Assembly (NCBI GenBank): GCA_025201375.1
Contig: JAIWZP010000013.1
Coordinates: forward strand, 186,001 to 250,000
Direction: 5' to 3'
DNA length: 64,000 nt
DNA from: Gongronella butleri
Lineage: Eukaryota > Mucoromycota > Mucoromycetes > Mucorales > Cunninghamellaceae
Below, in pieces: positions 37,281 to 48,829 of the stretch. Within the stretch, counting starts at the first letter, position 1; each line of letters begins with the position of its first letter. The position numbers and the translations under genes were made by a program. Below the pieces are notes generated by a model. That model did not search any database and had not been told where the DNA came from. It was given only the letters and a program-made list of their open reading frames with translations.

Positions 37281-40045
37281 ATATGGACGATCTGGAAGTC
37301 ATCATAGTTCGCAATCAACTTAGTTTATTACATTTTCAAATCTTTTTGGTGCACGGCCCACAAAACAAGTAGTTTTCATTTTCAAAATAAACATATTCTT
37401 AAAGAGCAACGGAATAAAAAAGAGGGGAGGAAGGAGGGGATCCACATCACTCGTATTCACGCGTCGACGAGCGGACAACATAACACTCGCTGCGGTCGCA
37501 CGCGCGCTTTTGATTTCTCAACTGTGATGCGCTCAGCGCATTTGTGGACAAAAGAATCCTGAGCAAATTTTGTTTTATTGGCCTTGGTGTCATCTCTATG
37601 AAAATCGCAGTCGAAAAGGGGTAACTGACGCGTTCTGATGGAATCAATCCTTTTCGCGTTTTGCGCGTGCACTTTTGGTGATGTCATCTGTGCTTGGGTA
37701 AGACGATAAGTAGAGAAGGCTATTTTAAGTGATTTTTTTCGCTGCACCTTGATGGGTTACTTTATAAAAATCGCGAGCTACAAGCTGTCGAGGATCAGAG
37801 AAATCGCTTGTTCCCATGGATGCAACCATAATGCGCGGCCTCATTGGCTGGCACACGTCCTGGTGAACCCGTCGGCCCATGACGGCCGGGCGCACGTGTC
37901 ACCTACTGTAGCTTGTTCAAGCGAAAAATAAAAACGCGCAGATCGCAAATGTTTTTTTCGCATATTATCGGGTCGAAATCGCGTGATCGGTGCCATCCTG
38001 CGCATCTGTCATGCACGATCACTTCCGCCAATTCCAGAGAGACCCGAGCGAGCGCCATAGAGTTAGTACACCCCAAACCAAAAACAAAAAAATTGCAACG
38101 CGCGGGTTTTTTTGCTGCCCATCGTATACCGAGCACACAAGAACGGTACTATCCCAACTTTTTTTTCTACAATAAGATTAAAGTCTGGCGAGATGCGTCG
38201 AATGAGCCTAATTTTACGGCTGTAAATCCAGGTCTGAGAGACTTGGACGGCTTTATAAAAAATGGGCCAAACGAGGACGCGTCGAGAAAGGCGAAATCGA
38301 GGTCGTCAGATTTCCGCGAAACCTTGACACAATGAGGGGATCGTTGAATAAGCATCAGAAATGGCAAAAAAAAAACAATGGGTTGATCTGCTCAATTCTG
38401 AGCAATGAATATTTGCAGGTTTTTTTTTGACCGCGTCGCGTCGGGAGAGAAAGCGCGATGACACCGTTTCGACGCGTCCGCCACGTGGTCCTGTCCACGG
38501 GGTGCAAAATTCATCGATTTAGAGAGCGCGTACCATAGCTGTGGCGCGTGCCATCACAGATCGAAAAATTATTAATAACACGGACCCGGCTTGTTCTCGG
38601 GAACATGTAGATCTACCCATTGCAATCCCGGTGCACTAAATACGCGCCTGGTTGCGTTCTTGCTGCGGAATCTGTTTTGGGCGCGCTGCGACGCGTTTTC
38701 ACCAACTTGGCCCATGGGTCCTTTTTGCCATTTTTTGCCGTTTACAGCCCAATGGCCAAGGGGACATCGGTCGCTGACACCGTAGTTGTTTGCCTTTCTT
38801 TGTGCCCTGTCACGGGTCAAAATAGGAAAGTAATTGGAGCACTTTGATTTTCCAATTTTCGGCCACCTGGGTGCACCCCTGGCAAAAAGAAAGATTTTCG
38901 AAAACGGTGATTTCTCGCGACTCTGATGTTGTACAGATCCAAGCAAAGGCTCACTCGAAAGAGGCCGAGTTTTTATTTCTGATACTTGTGCCATCCTTAC
39001 AATTCAATCTCAAAAAAGACAACTTTTCGATCTTTACGCGATTTAAAAAGCAAATGCTCTCTCAATTGCACGATCCACTCTTTTTTTGATCGCAATTCTG
39101 CTTGGCAAGGACCACACAGTCCTCAGGTATCTGGTCCGAGTGTGTGCGCAACGTCTTTATCTCTATCTTTGCCGTGTAAAAGTAGATACCTTCTAAAATC
39201 CGCTGTTGTACATACTGTACTTGTTCACCCGACGCGCCGCCATGACACGCGCATCTGATCATATTGGGAGACACGCTGCCCAGTGCAGCTTGCCAAAGGC
39301 GTCATAAGCACGACATGTTACAAATACTATACAACCGCTGCTTCAAATTGTCGATTTATTTATCTTGAGGTCGCCAGGATGCAAATACATAAATGTAAAC
39401 AGCGAATTGAACCTTCAAGAGCCTGCTCAGAGCAGCAAGGGTCGGCGAGGCGCTTTGTCCATGTGTTTGAGAGCCGTCGGAGCTTGAATTACAGGCGGCC
39501 GCTTTTGCCTGTCTGGACGGCAGGTGACCCCTTTTTGTGCCTGACGGCGTTTTTTTTCTCATGTTCTGTCATCAGCATTCCTGCAAAACCGGTTATTTAC
39601 TTCTGCCATGCACGCCACGACTTGTTTAGCCTCAATCCCATTGAAATAAAGGAGTAAAAAAAGTAATACGAGAGAGTGCCCTGTCAATACACCACAATTG
39701 GCATACGATTGCCCGCATGAATGAGAACACACCTGGCTCGTAGGATGTGCAATGGGTCGACTCTTTGCAATAGAGCAAAAAAAGAAAAAAAGTGTGTGAG
39801 AGAAGAAGCGGGTCAACATGGAAAAATGCAGGAACAAGCATGAAAAAAAAAAAAAAAAATGTGGGGAGCGCCGATGGAGCGTGGGACTGCCTCGATCGAA
39901 CTTCACGTGTTTCCTTTTTCAACATGCAATGACACAGCACCAAAGGAAAAAAAACAAGGTTTCGCCATTGCGCGCAGGAAATAAAAAGCTGTCCGCCTTT
40001 TGACCGGGTTTTCTTTTTGTCACCCGTTCCTTATTTTTCTTTTCA

Positions 40046-40082
<37 letters not shown>

Positions 40083-40101
40083 TCACTGCTTGACTGTTGC
40101 C
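37281..40101. other. Gene-poor DNA before acyl-CoA oxidase
   Basis: About 2.8 kb in which no ORF has family support. Contains many GACGCGTC-type words (for example near 37,460, 38,280 and 38,474). The last 100 bases are T-rich, including a T run of about 28 ending ~24 nt before the oxidase ATG. Confidence 0.45.
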
Positions 40102-42699
40102 ATGACCACCGACCTGCTGAAGCAAATGAATTCTGATATTGAAGCGTCTCGCCAACGCGCGTCGTTCCCCGTCAAAGAGATGAGCAACGTTTTGTACGGC
40201 CACGAGCTGGTACTTATGGCCGCCAACAAGCTGCGCGAGGTCCTTAACGACGAGCCGCTTGCCCAGAAAGCCGGCACTGAATTCATGAACAGAGAACAGG
40301 TGAGGTTGATGCCATTGTGTACGTGACAGGAGTTCAAAACTCACGCGTCGCGTTCATTTTAGGCACTTGTGCGCGCCATTGAATACCACAAGCGCATCCT
40401 CGATTTGGCCGAGGAAAAGGATCTGTCCGACATTGAGGTCCAGGTGCTTCCCTTCCTTGGTGATCTCATGTCCCCCTTGTCTTTGCATTTCACCGGTAAT
40501 TCGCTTCGCGTGCCAATTGAAATCTGCGCTCATGTTCAATTTTCTTTTAGCATTCATTGCGGTCATTGAAGCGCAGGGCACCGAGGCACAGGCACAAAAA
40601 TGGGCCGAGCCAGCAAAGAAACTGGCAATCATTGGGTCGTAAGCGACAAAAAAAAAAAAAAAAAAGATTGTAAGCGCTGACAAGCGGCTAATATACCTTC
40701 AAGTTATGCCCAGACTGAGCTTGGACATGGCTCCAATGTGCAAGGTCTGCGCACCACGGCCACGTTTGACAAGCACACGGATGAATTCATCATCAACAGC
40801 CCTGATTTGACGGCCGCAAAGTGGTGGATTGGTGGTCTTGGCCTGGCGTCCACGCATTGCGTGTGCCAAGCTCAATTGATCATCGACGGCAAGAACTATG
40901 GCCCTCACATCTTTATTGTGCCGGTGCGTTCCACGAGTAAGGCTACAGAAATTGGCCATTGGCCGTTTTCCCACGAGCATTGGCGCATTGGTCACTCATG
41001 ACGCGTTTCTTTTAGAGGACCGCAAGCCCGTCAAGGGCGTGACCGTCGGTGAGATTGGACCCAAGGCTTATGGTGGCTTCAATGCTGTCGACAATGGCTG
41101 TAAGTCGTGTTTTTGCTTTTTTTTTCTTGGTTTTTTTTTCGTTTTGTTTGCATTAACGCGCCATAATTGGATGTTAGATGCTCTGTTTGACCATGTGCGC
41201 ATTCCTCGCGACAATATGTTGATGCGATTTTCGCAGGTGACCAAAGAAGGCGAGTATATCAAGCCTGTGCACGGCAAATTGTCGTATGGCAGCATGGTCA
41301 AGTTGCGTGTAGGCATGATTGGCGAGGCTGGTATGAAGCTAGGCAAGGCTGTAACGATCGCGACGCGGTATGCGACGGTGCGACGCCAATTCCACGGGGA
41401 AGTGCCCAATAAAGATGGGCTCGAGCAGCAAGTGATCAATTACTCGTCAGTCCAACATCGCCTGATGCCATTGCTCGCGCTGTCGTACGCCATGATCTTT
41501 GCCGGACAGACAATTGCCATTGATTTCCAAGAGATGAATCGCAAGCTGATGCAGCAGGATGCGAGCCTTTTGCCTGATCTGCACATTGCCACGTGCGCGC
41601 TCAAGGTTTGGTGCACGCGCCGTGCCACCGATGGGCAAGAGGAGTGTCGAAAGGCGATGGGTGGCCATGGTCAGAAAAAAAAAAAGGCAAAAAAAATAAA
41701 AAAATGGGGGTCGCAGCTCACTTTTTTTTCTTTTTCTTTTGACAGGCTACTCCATTTTCAGCGGCATTGGCCAAATCTTTGCCACGGCTGTGCCTTCCAA
41801 CACGTACGAGGGCGACAATTATGTGCTTGCCCAGCAGGTCGGTCGCGCTCTGCTTAAGCACCTCGATACCATCGCAAAGGGTGGAAAAGTCCAGACCGCC
41901 AGTGCTGGCTACCTTAACTACTTGGCTGGCGACTCGCCGCTCAAGCCAATTGACGGCGCTGCCGCAAACATCCTCGACCCCGTCGTCCAGGAACGCGTCT
42001 TTGGCCTGCGCGCCGCCCGCCTTGTCGCTGACCTCGCACAGCAGCTCAAGGATGGCCGTCCCTGGGCCGATGTCAACATGGAATGTTGGCATATCGCCTT
42101 TGCTCACGCAGAGTACACGTTGCTCGTCCAGTTCCAAGCGCGCGTCAAGCAACTCTCGGAAGAGAACCCCAAGATTGCCGCGGCCTTGCAGACATTGGCA
42201 AATTTGGTACTACAAAAAATGGAAAAAAAACACGCGAAATCCGTCAAAAGCTTATTTTTTCACTTTTTTTTTTTTTTTTTTTTAGTTTGCTCTGAGTCAA
42301 ATCACCCACTTTAACACGGCACCCTTCCTGTCGACTGGCACGATCCGCCCTGCCGATCTGGGCACGATCCAGGCCGCATATCGTCAATTGATTGCCACTG
42401 TCGTCAAGGATGCCATTGCGTACACGGACGCGTACCAATTTGGTGACAATGAACTGGGTAGCGCCTTGGGGGCTTATGACGGCCGTGCCTATGAGCGCCT
42501 CTGGGAGGCTGCGCAAAAGAACCCACTGAACACTGAGGCTGGTCGCAAGGATATTGACGTGAGTTCCGCTTTCTTTTTTTTTTTTAAAAAAAAAATAGTA
42601 ATAGCTGACAATTGTTTTTTTTTATCTGTGGAATTTTAGGCTATCTTGCTCAAGATCATGCACGAGGGCGAGAACTCAAAGATGGCTGCCAAATTATAA
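40102..42699 (+). CDS. POX1: Peroxisomal acyl-CoA oxidase
   Basis: Nine exons: 40102-40299, 40363-40495, 40551-40638, 40704-40936, 41016-41099, 41178-41669, 41746-42206, 42286-42558 and 42640-42699, giving 673 residues, a normal ACOX length. The enzyme performs the first step of peroxisomal beta-oxidation, passing electrons from acyl-CoA through FAD to oxygen with H2O2 as product. Motifs: YAQTELGHGSNVQGLRTTATFD and KWWIGGLG (flavin and substrate domain), RFQ-like RRQFHGE, KAMGGHGYSIFSGI, and NTYEGDN, whose Glu (~431) matches the catalytic base. The C terminus is MAAKL, giving PTS1 signal AKL. An AATAAA lies about 55 bp after the stop. Confidence 0.95.
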
Positions 42700-42819
42700 T
42701 TAGAGACATTGATTGTACATCTCTTATTTGATTGAAATTAAGCCGACGGTTGCTGAATAAATGTATTTACAAACCAATTTTCAATTGTATAATCGGCAAA
42801 TTTTACATCTGTGGTCACA
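42700..42819. terminator. Acyl-CoA oxidase 3' flank with poly(A) signal
   Basis: AATAAA at about 42,757-42,762 in AT-rich DNA downstream of the stop codon; the likely cleavage/polyadenylation signal. Confidence 0.5.
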
Positions 42820-42849
42820 AAGAGAGCAAAGATGGTGACATTTCAAAGT

Positions 42850-43128
42850 GATTATTTATTGGATTGGCCCTGCAGGTACAGCAGAACGCGTAAAATGTTA
42901 TTTTGGCTCTACATTTTCACTAGTAAACATAAATCTCAAGATTTCTCAAGACTGAGTAATCCGATTTGCAAAAAGACTTGGAATCATCGAAGTTTTGAGT
43001 CGATTATTTACTGATCTAAATCTGGAGCCATATGGTCAGGCTCATTGGGAGAAACGCGAAAAATTAGCGCCGGGTTTCACTAGCAAAAACGAATCTCAAG
43101 ATTTTTCGAGACTGGGTGATCCGATTCG

Positions 43129-43161
<33 letters not shown>

Positions 43162-44230
43162 CCGACGGAGACTTGGGTCTACCATAAACTGGTCCAAATT
43201 TGGGACCAGATGAGCGAGTTTCTGAGAAAGCGCCAGTTTAATAGGCGTAAATGGGGTACGATCATCAGTATTTTGTCGCGTACTGCGGCAACGGCTGAGC
43301 GCTCCGACACGTGACTCATCTCCAATGAATCGGTGGTCAAACGCGGTAAAAGGCTTGTGGCTTGGGGATATCGCTTCAAGTTTTCGGCGAGTTAGCCTTG
43401 CGGGATCATTTTGATCCAGTTTTGGCCCTGAAATTATGCAAAATGCATTTTCTCAGGACTGAGCGATCCGATCACTGAAAAAATTTGACATCTTTGATTT
43501 TTTGAGTCTATTATCCACTGGTCTAAATTCGGAGCCATAAGGTCTGGTTCATAGGGAGAAACGCGTAAAATATTATTTGGCGCCGGTTTTCACTAGCAAA
43601 TACGAATCTCGAGATTTCTCGGGACTGCGTGATCCGATTCATGAAAAACATTAACACCGCTGGTGAATTGTATCTACCATTAATTGATCCAAATTTGGGA
43701 CCAGATGAGCGAGTTTCTGATGAAGCGCCAGTTTCATAGGCGTAAAGGGGGTAAGATCAGCACCATTTTATCTCGTACCGCAGCAACGGCTGAACGCCCC
43801 GATGCGTAAGTCACCTCAAATAAATTAGCGGGCAAACGCGGTAAAATCGCTTGTGGTTTGGGGATATCGCTTCACGTTTTCGGCGAGTTAGCCTTGAGGG
43901 GTCGTTTTGATTCTGGTTTGGCCCTAATTTTATGAAAAATGAATGTTCTCAGGATTGACTGATCCGATTTGGGAAAAAATTGACATCGCCGGCTTTTTGT
44001 GTTCAGCATCCTGTAGCTCAAGCATAGGACCCGATGAACAAGATCCCGGAGGACACGCCCAGCAAAAAGTGGGTAAGGGTTTGTCCATTTTGGCAGCGTA
44101 CGCGACAGCCGCTCAACGTATCGACGCGCAATTCACCTCAAATGAATCTGCGAACAAAGACAGTAAAAGCGCTTGCGTTTTGGAGACATTGCATTGAGAT
44201 CTCGGCAAGTTGGTGTGCAAATACTCTGAA
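42850..44230. repeat. Degenerate ~495-bp tandem array (about 2.5-3 units)
   Basis: Blocks recur at a spacing of about 493-507 bp. CCAAATTTGGGACCAGATGAGCGAGTTTCTGA is found at ~43,194 and ~43,688; GGAGCCATA(T/A)GGTC...GGGAGAAACGCG at ~43,023 and ~43,530; TTTTGGCCCT...TTCTCAGGA at ~43,420 and ~43,915. CACTAGYAAA...GAATCTC-AGATTTCTC is present at ~42,910, ~43,077 and ~43,590. A third, more diverged copy continues to ~44,230. Reading frames are not conserved between units, so this is probably non-coding satellite-like DNA. An A run of ~27 interrupts one unit near 43,128. Confidence 0.7.
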
Positions 44231-45186
44231 AACTCGCATTTCGATGTTGGTTTGGCAGGCATGGTACGGGTCATCAGTTCTTTCTGCCTGTCCATATTCA
44301 CAAATATGAGCTTCCGCAAGCGTGAAAAAAAATCAGTCTACAGTATCTCAGCAAGTGCCCGAAAAATGCACAAAAGCATGATTTTCATCCGTTTGGATTT
44401 TTACGCACAAATATCATAAAGCGTTTGATCCGTCACGATCCAATTCGTGAGCATTGTCCCACAACAACTCTTTTTTTTTTTTACCTTGCTCCCTTTCGTT
44501 CCTTTTTGCCTCCAGTCCTTCTCTTTTCCTTTGCCCGCCGCCCAATTCCACTTTTCACCACCACCACCATCTGGACATCGCTCGTGCGTGGCTTCCCAAT
44601 GCTTCTTTCCCCGTGGCTCTAGTAGCTGCTCTAGTTGTCGAGTAATGGCCATTCTTCGTCGTCTCGCCCGCCTTTGCCCCGCTTTTTCTTCTTTTGCTGC
44701 TGCCGTGCGTTGGAACCCCGACCCGTCTGTGCGTCAAGGCTGCAGACCAAGCAGCAATTATTGGCCTTGTCGCGTATACATTAGTAATTAGTATCATACT
44801 ACTGTATGTATATCATACCGGTATACAGTAAGTCCCCGCTGATTTCCTTTCATGCCCCTTTTTTTTCTTTTCTTTTTTTTCTTATGATATCGTACCTACT
44901 ACTGTGCCTACTGTTATATCATATCCTTTCAGCAACACCGTTTCCTCTCACCTCCTATTCGCTATTCCCCTCTCTTGCCGCTCAATGAACTTACCGGTAG
45001 GCGAAAAAATGGGTGTGTGGCAGATTCACCGGCCGACACCGGACTCTCAGCTCGGTCTGAGCTCAAGCGCTAGGCACGTTGGTGCGGCGCCCTGTCCACA
45101 ATGCACACAATGTGCATTGACGCGCCTAGCACCCCACAATTGGCGTGCCTGGCTGATTGAGCTCATTGTTCTCGTTGTTCACATAG
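44231..45186. other. Region between tandem array and repeat A copy 2
   Basis: Pyrimidine-rich DNA at 44,460-44,580 precedes a short ORF at 44,645 (separate entry). TACTGTA-type words cluster at 44,805-44,930. Confidence 0.45.
44645..44791 (+). CDS. Possible short mitochondrial-type ORF
   Basis: ATG at 44,645 follows a ~120-nt pyrimidine-rich tract like other leaders in this window. The 48-codon frame starts MAILRRLARLCPAFSSFAAA, an Arg-rich amphipathic start that resembles a mitochondrial presequence. A +1 shift 60 nt in opens a hydrophobic segment (IIGLVAYTLVISIILLYVY) that a single-pass protein could use, but the only candidate intron joining them would be ~34 nt, shorter than any other here. 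It may be a real small gene, a decayed one or chance. Confidence 0.2.
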   Translation: MAILRRLARLCPAFSSFAAAVRWNPDPSVRQGCRPSSNYWPCRVYISN

Positions 45187-46046
45187 CCCAGTGTTCAAAA
45201 CAACGAACCCACCCGATTTTTTTGGGACTCGAAAATGCCAAAAACCTCCTACAGTATCATACTGTACTGTACTGTATTTGTACAGTACCATTCTGCATTC
45301 ATCTGTCCATGATGAGTAGTTCTGGATGGTTGACCTCATTCAAAAATAGCTGCATCGAAGAATTCAGCGCAAAATTTTCAACAAAAAAGCTTAAGGAGGC
45401 CCCAAAACGCTACGACCACTTTTGAAAATTCAGGGGTCACTCAGGGGTCACACATTTCAATCTCAGAAAATGCCAAATTTGGATTTTTTCGAACCCCGAG
45501 TGATCAATGCATCCCAAACAGGTAACTCCGACAATTTGCTATTGACTGGCAAAATGACAAGTCGCCCCAACGTAAGAAAAAAGCCCAAAGAGTGACGCAT
45601 GAACGGCGATCCACTGAGAAAATGCCTACTTTGGTGAAGTTTTTTTTTGCAAAAATTTAAGGTTTGACACTTCCAAACTAAGGTGCGTGGATTGCATGGA
45701 TTTTTTTGCATTTTTTTTTATTTTGCGCATTTTTTTTGTGCAGCATCATCATTCTGCTGATGGTCGTGAAATGATGGTGATGACGATGCAAAAAGTTAAA
45801 ACCCAAGGAAGCGCACTGCAAGTCATCCCATTAGATGATTTGCCCCCCTTTTTGTTAGTACTGTACAGTAAAACTGCAATAAAAGTTCATGAGGGTTGAC
45901 TACTGTAGTAGACCGTTGTCAAGCAAATCGCGATCAAAGATTTTGATGCAAAAGTGGACTTCCTCTGCGAGTTTTAGCCATCCATCGATGGACCTGCTGC
46001 TGGTCTCATTCGAAAGAGATTCAACATTTGCTTTCGACATGTTATC
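45187..46046. repeat. Dispersed repeat A, copy 2
   Basis: Direct copy of 3,510-4,160 (see that entry for shared words). Where copy 1 reads CCTCCTCTTTGTACTATTTG, copy 2 carries a block of TACAGTATCATACTGTACTG palindromes at about 45,251-45,290, and a second TACTGTACAGTA block lies near 45,858. Confidence 0.75.
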
Positions 46047-47133
46047 ATAAAAGCGCTGTGTGTCGTCGTCCAATGCTTCAATCAGTTGCCGAGAACATCG
46101 AGAATGAATTTTTTTGTAATGTTTGAATGGCTTTCACAAGCGTCGTCGTACAGTAGTACTGTACCTGCGTACGCACAAAGGTCACGCATCACGACGGCAT
46201 CATCGGGCAAACAAAAAATCTGGAAATGATGTCCGAGCCCGTCTGATTTGAACAAAAATGCAAATTTCATGGCGATCGAAGAAGAATTTGAGCAAGAAGA
46301 CATTGTTATACAGTACCTACAGTATCATAATTGGAAGAATAATAATAATGTCAATACGTACAGTATTTTGAATTAATTCATCTGCACAGCATTTCTTCAG
46401 ACATTGAGCAGCACTCATCATTACAGTAGTAGAACTGTAGAACTACAGTATAGTAAAAAGATGTCGATGATGAAAATGGCGCTTAAATTGTGGTGGATAT
46501 CATAGGGCACAACGACAGGCAGTAACCGCGTATTATACAGTATGCCTCTTTTCGGGTGGTCACGCTTCATCAGAGCGCCGACCGCGTTTGATGACATCAA
46601 AATTGCCGTTTTATGCCAAAAGAAAAAATTTTTCTGGCAGACTTGTTTTTTTATCGTATTTTTTATTTTGTTGCTGTAGGATATGATAGCAAAATTAGAT
46701 GCAAGGAGTAATGAAGAGTGAATTTGGCTATCTATGATATGATATCATACTGTACACCATGGCCAAAAGGGGCCGGAGGTGAAAAAAAGAGTCATCGTCA
46801 AGTTCTCCCGCTCATTTTCATCAGTGACAGTGCGCTCTGTGTCGCAAATGAAAGTGGCACGACTATGAACCACGTCGATTGAGCTGCAATTGGTGCAATT
46901 GAAAGATGAGATCATGAGTTTGCAGGAGCAGCAAGGTTCCTTGTTTTTCCTGCATTTGGTTCATGGGGCCTTTTTTTTTTTTTTTTTTTTGCTCCGCCAG
47001 CAATTTGTCTGTCTCTTCCCTCCAGCTCCCCCCTTTTTTTCGTTGTTCTTGCTTTCACTGTTCCACGCGTGTCGTACCATAGCCTTGTCTCTTGTTTCTT
47101 CTCGCCTCAAATCGATACCACCAACTTCATTTG
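46047..47133. other. TACTGTA-rich DNA and SPO7-like promoter
   Basis: Many TACTGTA/TACAGTA words at 46,150, 46,310, 46,360, 46,430, 46,540 and 46,750. 46,970-47,130 is T/C-rich and precedes the SPO7-like ATG. No gene. Confidence 0.5.
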
Positions 47134-47879
47134 ATGGCCTCCACCTCGTCCGGCCCTTCCGAGCCCTTGACACCAAAGCAGCTCGAACAAATTACGTACC
47201 GAGACCTCGTCATCTTTGAGGAACGGCTTCGTGGCAATATGGTGCGACTGCGCAAACGCAAGCGAAAATTTGAAGGTATTGCACTTTTTTTTTTTTTTTT
47301 TTTTTTTCAGAGATGACCAAGATGCAGCCACTCATATCCTTGTTTACAGCCTTTCTTGGTACCCTCTTGGTGGGGTTGTGCTATTTCTTTTACGCGGTGT
47401 TTGTCGATCCTAGCAAGGTAAAACAAAGAGGCAAAATCCTGGTCTTTTTGCTTGTTTTTTTTTTTTTGCTGGAACTGCAGACAGCATCTTACGGGTACAA
47501 TTCTGTGTAGGCCTTCATCCATCATCTATTTAATACCCTGGCCTTGCTGACGGTGGCTGGCAGCTTGGTCTTTTTCTACCGATCGGGCATGTATTCTGAA
47601 AAAATTGTTTATGCAGCCGAGTAAGAGGCCAATGCCACATTTTTTTTTTTTGTGACGCCAAGTCGGCTCATCACGAGGACGTTTCTTTGTAGATTTCTGC
47701 CACACTGCAACCGAGCGTTGAAATCCTTCAATTTGCAATTCACCCGGCGTGGTGACGCTGGGGAGCTGCATTTTTATCCGACAGTGCCCAAAGAGCTGGC
47801 CGACGGGTTTGAGCGTTACCGACGACAGTATTATGCAAGGAAAAAGGCTAGGGCTGCGCAAAAAGCCAAGGCCGCATAG
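47134..47879 (+). CDS. SPO7: Spo7/NEP1R1-like regulatory subunit of the Nem1 lipin phosphatase
   Basis: Four exons, 47134-47275, 47311-47417, 47511-47620 and 47693-47879, give 181 residues. In fungi Spo7 anchors the Nem1 phosphatase in the ER/nuclear envelope, where it dephosphorylates the phosphatidate phosphatase Pah1 and favours triacylglycerol synthesis. The family pattern is visible: RDLVIFEERLRGNMVRLRKRKRKFE before the membrane, two hydrophobic spans (LISLFTAFLGTLLVGLCYFFYAV and LFNTLALLTVAGSLVFFYRSGMY), then IVYAAEFLPHCNRALKSFNLQF. The tail is Lys/Ala-rich. Assignment rests on pattern and topology. DGAT1, which consumes the diacylglycerol produced downstream, lies 1 kb away. Confidence 0.8.
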
Positions 47880-48002
47880 AGCTTTGCCATTCATTCCCCT
47901 CATGCCCACTCCCAATTGCTCTGTACATAAGTTGCTTTTTTATTTTTATGATTAAAATACACACAATTCCATCAAAGGATGGACCCCATTGAATTTGTTT
48001 CC

Positions 48003-48320
48003 CTAGAAATCGGTAACACGGCAGCCAAAACTCCAGTCGCCGTGTTTGAGGGGCTCGTTTTTGGGCCCATTGACCTCGCCAGTCTTTGGATTCACGTCAC
48101 CTTGGAATTCTGGTGCCAATGGGGCACGTGCGTCGTCGTGGCGCTCGCCAGCGGCCGCCTGCTCGGTCTGCTGCTGCTTTTTGCGGATAAGCTCGAGCAT
48201 TTCTTTATGCTGCTGCTTGTTGCCTAGAGGAATAGGGCCGGACCGGTTGAGCGAGGTATATGAGCGTGACTGCAGCAGCAGCGGACGAAGAGCGCGAGAG
48301 TGGCAGATCGTATTTGTCAT
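48003..48320 (-). CDS. SDH8: Succinate dehydrogenase assembly factor 4 (Sdh8/SDHAF4)
   Basis: Intronless, 105 residues. SDHAF4 binds the flavinated catalytic subunit Sdh1 in the mitochondrial matrix and aids complex II assembly. The C terminus carries the family signature NPKTGEVNGPKNEPLKHGDWSFGCRVTDF. The N terminus (ICHSRALRPLLLQSRSYTS) is Arg/Ser-rich and fits a mitochondrial presequence. The middle is Gln/Ala-rich. Its stop lies ~120 bp from the convergent SPO7-like gene. It is divergent from DGAT1. Confidence 0.92.
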   Translation of the reverse strand: MTNTICHSRALRPLLLQSRSYTSLNRSGPIPLGNKQQHKEMLELIRKKQQQTEQAAAGERHDDARAPLAPEFQGDVNPKTGEVNGPKNEPLKHGDWSFGCRVTDF

Positions 48321-48829
48321 GAGGGTGTACAGAAGGGCCAGTGAGAGTGGCAGCAGAAAAAATACAACAATAAAAAAAAAGCGAAAGAGGCAAAAACAAG
48401 GGCCGGGTCCCTCAGGTTTCCATATTTCTACCTATTTCAGGGTCCGCTGAGCTGCCAATTGCCCAGATGCCAATTGTCAGTGATGGCCATTACTACAATG
48501 TGTCCATTGAAACTTCTTGCAATCGCACATCCCGTATCGAAAAGCCTTTTTTTGACCTCTTGTTTTTCCCTGAGGCAGATCAAACACTATACCAACATGA
48601 AACCTTCCATTGAACAACATGTCGCCGTGCTTTCTATTTGCATGTGACACAGGTGACGGGCCCAAAAATGGCAACCTCGCCACGCTCTGTTGAAAATTTG
48701 AAAGCTGCATTTTTCATCTCCCTCTCTTTTTTCTCTCTCTCTTCTTCTTTTGTTGTCCAAGACATAGCGTAACTTTTTTTTCTTTTCTTCTTTACAAAAG
48801 CTCGTCGCTTTCTCTTTTACTCTCCCAAT
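48321..48829. promoter_or_regulatory. Shared upstream region of SDH8 and DGAT1
   Basis: 509 bp between divergent ATGs. 48,715-48,820 is a pyrimidine-rich tract (CTCTCTTTTTTCTCTCTC...) directly before the DGAT1 ATG. No TATA box is evident. Confidence 0.45.

Noticed and set aside
36782..37323. Lys-rich and Phe-rich ORFs at 36.8-37.3 kb
   Set aside because: Translation of the T-rich minisatellite and antisense of zinc-finger exons.
43179..43379. Possible coding unit inside the ~495-bp tandem array
   Set aside because: The equivalent frame in the neighbouring unit contains stops, so the ORF is not conserved between units.
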